From contig QZCP01000523.1 in assembly GCA_003956705.1 (NCBI GenBank), forward strand, positions 124,118 to 188,117: DNA of 64,000 bases. Direction: 5' to 3'. This DNA is from Brevipalpus yothersi (Eukaryota; Arthropoda; Arachnida; Trombidiformes; Tenuipalpidae). Shown here piece after piece: positions 62,230 to 64,000 of the stretch. The translations under genes were made by a program, and so were the position numbers. How positions within the stretch are numbered: position 1 is the first letter of the stretch; every line of letters starts with the position of its first letter. The notes beneath the pieces are model-generated. The model was given only the letters and a program-made list of their open reading frames with translations, had not been told where the DNA came from and searched no databases.

Positions 62230-64000
62230 TTCTTTCTTTCTTTCTTTCTCTCTCATTTTTGCTTTATTCCACTCATCATACGAGTGTGACCACTGTATTA
62301 GAAAAATACGGTGGACGTGCTGAGGTGCTACTGCTCTTAGCCATCAAATCGATATATATGTGTGTATGTGAGTCCATAAAATCGATAGTTTAGGACTAAA
62401 TTAAAACAAGGTAAAATGTAATCAACATTAAGAAGAAAAATTAGTGTGCATGTGTGTAAATGAGATTACTTATATATAAAGAACATTACCTGAGGCGAAA
62501 ATTACTTTTCTACTTTTCGCATAATGAATAAGAAAAAACTTTCACTGAAGCTCACCAAATAGTGACTGTGATTTTTAAGCTTTAACTTTATATACTCTAT
62601 CTTCCACACACACACACTTACTCATAAAGCAATGATATTTTTTCGGTAGAGGTTTTCCTGTTTCATGATATCAGGTGATGATGATCATGAATCCAGAAAT
62701 TCTATCAATAATGCTAATCGATAGTAATCAGACCACCCAATCGACAATCTTGTGTGTGTGTGTGCGTGAATGTGTATTTCGATGGATAATTACCACGATT
62801 GCGATGCCTCCACAGAGTGTTATCATCTCATATACATGTTGACATTGAAAATGAACTCTATGGAAGACCTTCATTTAACATCAAATTTTGAATTTTGCGA
62901 AAAAGAAAACTTATCAATCAAAATATCATTCTTTCCCCTTAATTCAACTTATTCAACTTATTCCACTCATTTCATTCATCTTTTGGGCTGCCTCAAGCAT
63001 TGCCATGTGTCTGGTGTATCTGGAGAAAAAATGACTGATGACAAGTTTCACAAACCATTCAATCGACTTTTTGATTGTAATAAACGATTGAAACATAAAA
63101 TTCAGTCATTTTCCTTATGTGAACGATCTTCATGCTCTCATCCTTGACCTTACTTCAAATTAATCCTTCATCTTATTTGGCGCACTTTTATCCTTTCCGT
63201 TGAATGTTTATCAATATCGAAGCTCAACGAAGTTAAGATAGTTAGCTGGATACAAGCGTTTAAATCATTTCGATTAATGTTGAATCATGAAAAGAATCGA
63301 CTCTTTCTCTCTCAATTAGAAGATTGTAAATTTGGATAGCAGAACATCCAGGAACTAGCTTCGGAAGTGGAAGATATTTCAGCGAATTGCGTTTACGATT
63401 CATGGTGAAATTTTTCTTTATTTCAATTATTATTATCATTTATCTGATGAGAATACATCTCATCAGATATCCACAGAAATAGAACTGAGACAAGATTGTT
63501 TCGATAGTCCAGCTTGGGTTCACTGACTGAAGTTCACTGTTATATCTGTGAGACACGTACTAGCGTGAATTTTATGGTATATTGTTCTAATCTTTTGACT
63601 AATGTATTGAGCGACAATTGAACCATTTCTTTTTGACCTTATTTTTGTTCGTTTCACCTTCTATTTAATAAAAAACTTGACTAAACTAATTATTGCTTGT
63701 TTCTTTTCCAAAAAACAGGTAGCAAATGGCGAAGAACTGATCTCACTTATCGAATATCAAAATATCCTAGAAGAGTAAAGAAAAGTCAAATAGATGCTGA
63801 AATAGCAAGAGCTTTCAAAGTGTGGTCTGATGTGACACCATTAAATTTTATACCCAAAAAAGAGGGAAGAGTTCACATTGATATCAAATTTGTTGTTGGT
63901 GAACACGGTGACGGTGATCCTTTTGATGGCCCAGGTAATACACTGGCTCATGCATATTTTCCACAGTATGGTGGTGATGCTCATTTTGATGATGAAGAAT
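50533..64000 (+). CDS. Matrix metalloproteinase, Mmp1-like (3' partial)
   Basis: Secreted zinc endopeptidase that degrades extracellular matrix, resembling Drosophila Mmp1. Exons: 50533-50676 (likely first), 56978-57098, 57618-57728, 63719-64000 and beyond. Visible residues number 219. Exon 1 has a hydrophobic segment at about 19-36 (signal peptide) and joins in phase to the prodomain YLQRFGYM and FQRFAGLSETG. The cysteine switch is PRCGNRD (C104) where PRCGVPD is usual. A furin site RRKR lies at 118-121, followed by YALQGSKWRRTDLTYRISKY. The catalytic domain begins with structural metal-binding residues in GEHGDGDPFDGPG, LAHAYFP and GGDAHFDDEE. HExxH, any hemopexin repeats and the 3' end lie beyond the window. 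Exon 1 is less certain than the others because of the 6.3-kb intron. Confidence 0.92.
51541..51588. repeat. Degenerate (TTCG)n tetranucleotide run
   Basis: About a dozen TTCG-type units with TTAG and CTCG variants. It is CpG-rich in an otherwise CpG-poor intron. Confidence 0.7.
53212..53290. repeat. (CT)n microsatellite
   Basis: Pure 79-bp run in MMP intron 1. Confidence 0.95.
57099..57617 (+). other. MMP intron 2
   Basis: 519 bp, donor GTTAGT, acceptor CCTTGGACAG. The split glycine codon gives SETG-ILDGETV. Confidence 0.88.
58640..58683. repeat. (CT)n microsatellite
   Basis: Pure run of about 44 bp in MMP intron 3. Confidence 0.95.
59484..59538. repeat. (GA)n microsatellite
   Basis: Pure run of about 55 bp in MMP intron 3. 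It lies near the nested minus-strand transcription unit, where GA on + is CT on the nested gene's sense strand. Confidence 0.95.
59951..60520 (-). pseudogene. Possible decayed relative of the nested secreted-protein gene
   Basis: On the minus strand, directly downstream of the nested gene, a CTGATTCC preceded by AG (about 60520) resembles that gene's exon 2 start (AG, then CTGATCCC). The frame continues as ADSVSKEEIANNL and ends at an internal stop. Further on, an 86-codon frame at 59951-60211 contains YSLTRRC and then closely spaced cysteines, recalling YSLPSPKC and the Cys-rich end of the intact protein. Similarity is weak, so chance is a real alternative. Confidence 0.25.
60654..60659 (-). 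terminator. Polyadenylation signal, nested gene
   Basis: Minus-strand AATAAA overlapping the stop codon of the nested gene, giving a very short 3' UTR like that possible for SNIP1. Confidence 0.5.
60658..61658 (-). CDS. Nested Cys-rich secreted protein
   Basis: Four minus-strand exons: 61658-61574, 61479-61362, 61274-61141, 61073-60658. All introns are 66-105 bp with GT-AG ends and all phases agree, giving 250 residues. Residues 1-28 form a signal peptide (hydrophobic SIILIFLII core, then PPTVSS). The mature protein has 10 cysteines, including a CC pair (HFCC). The pattern (KYIC, YACMTSEYL, ILPHFCC, YSLPSPKC, DLMC, FKTC) loosely recalls the arthropod 27-kDa hemolymph glycoprotein family (DUF1397), but this is a tentative impression. 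N-glycosylation sequons occur at NLS, NAS and NSS. The gene lies wholly inside intron 3 of the MMP gene on the opposite strand. Function unknown. Confidence 0.8.
62171..62220. repeat. (CT)n microsatellite
   Basis: Pure run of about 50 bp followed by TTTC units, in MMP intron 3. Confidence 0.95.

Larger units (their letters stand above)
57729..63718 (+). other. MMP intron 3 with nested gene
   Basis: 6.0-kb intron, donor GTAGGA, acceptor AAAAACAG. It contains the complete minus-strand secreted-protein gene at 60658-61658, possible remains of a relative at 59951-60520, and three long C/T or G/A microsatellites. A 125-codon + strand open frame at 62770 is not called. Confidence 0.85.

Overview
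The window looks like nuclear DNA of an arthropod, most likely an acariform mite, at roughly 35-38% G+C. This rests on protein-level resemblance of PlexA, HNF4, a Drosophila Mmp1-like metalloprotease, SNIP1, EXOC2/Sec5, PSMB3 and an AGO-clade Argonaute, on spliceosomal GT-AG introns, and on very abundant (CT)n/(GA)n microsatellites. No bacterial operons, RNA genes or CRISPR arrays were seen. The species cannot be named from the sequence alone.

Layout. Bases 1-16385 hold no recognisable gene and are read as a large upstream intron of a plexin-A gene (or partly intergenic DNA), strongly pyrimidine-rich on the + strand. Its last three coding exons (juxtamembrane IPT, transmembrane helix, cytoplasmic RasGAP region) are at 16386-20457. 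Two tandem intronless cathepsin A-like serine carboxypeptidases (S10 family) follow at 22338-23735 and 24934-26343. They are almost identical at both ends and divergent in the middle. Bases 26344-33237 are largely gene-poor.

From 33238 to 50011 genes are dense. In order: an unusual minus-strand protein with a Sec5-like TIG domain and an unrecognised C-terminus; divergently, a nucleoplasmin-like acidic protein; convergent with that, proteasome subunit beta-3; divergently, the full-length exocyst subunit EXOC2/Sec5; then the nuclear receptor HNF4 (five exons), the FHA-domain spliceosomal protein SNIP1, and a four-exon Argonaute.

Bases 50533-64000 are the 5' part of a secreted matrix metalloproteinase with 6-kb introns. 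The window ends inside its catalytic domain, before the HExxH motif. Intron 3 contains, on the opposite strand, a complete four-exon gene for a small cysteine-rich secreted protein, with possible remains of a relative just downstream.

The genes are mostly unrelated housekeeping and developmental functions, not a pathway. The most notable points are: an Argonaute whose glutamate finger is asparagine; a short Sec5-TIG paralogue lacking a Ral-contact arginine, beside the true Sec5 gene; mosaic gene conversion between the carboxypeptidases, with one copy altered next to the nucleophile; the gene nested in the MMP intron; and a perfect 21-bp inverted repeat in the PSMB3/EXOC2 divergent promoter. 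All calls are by eye without database searches.
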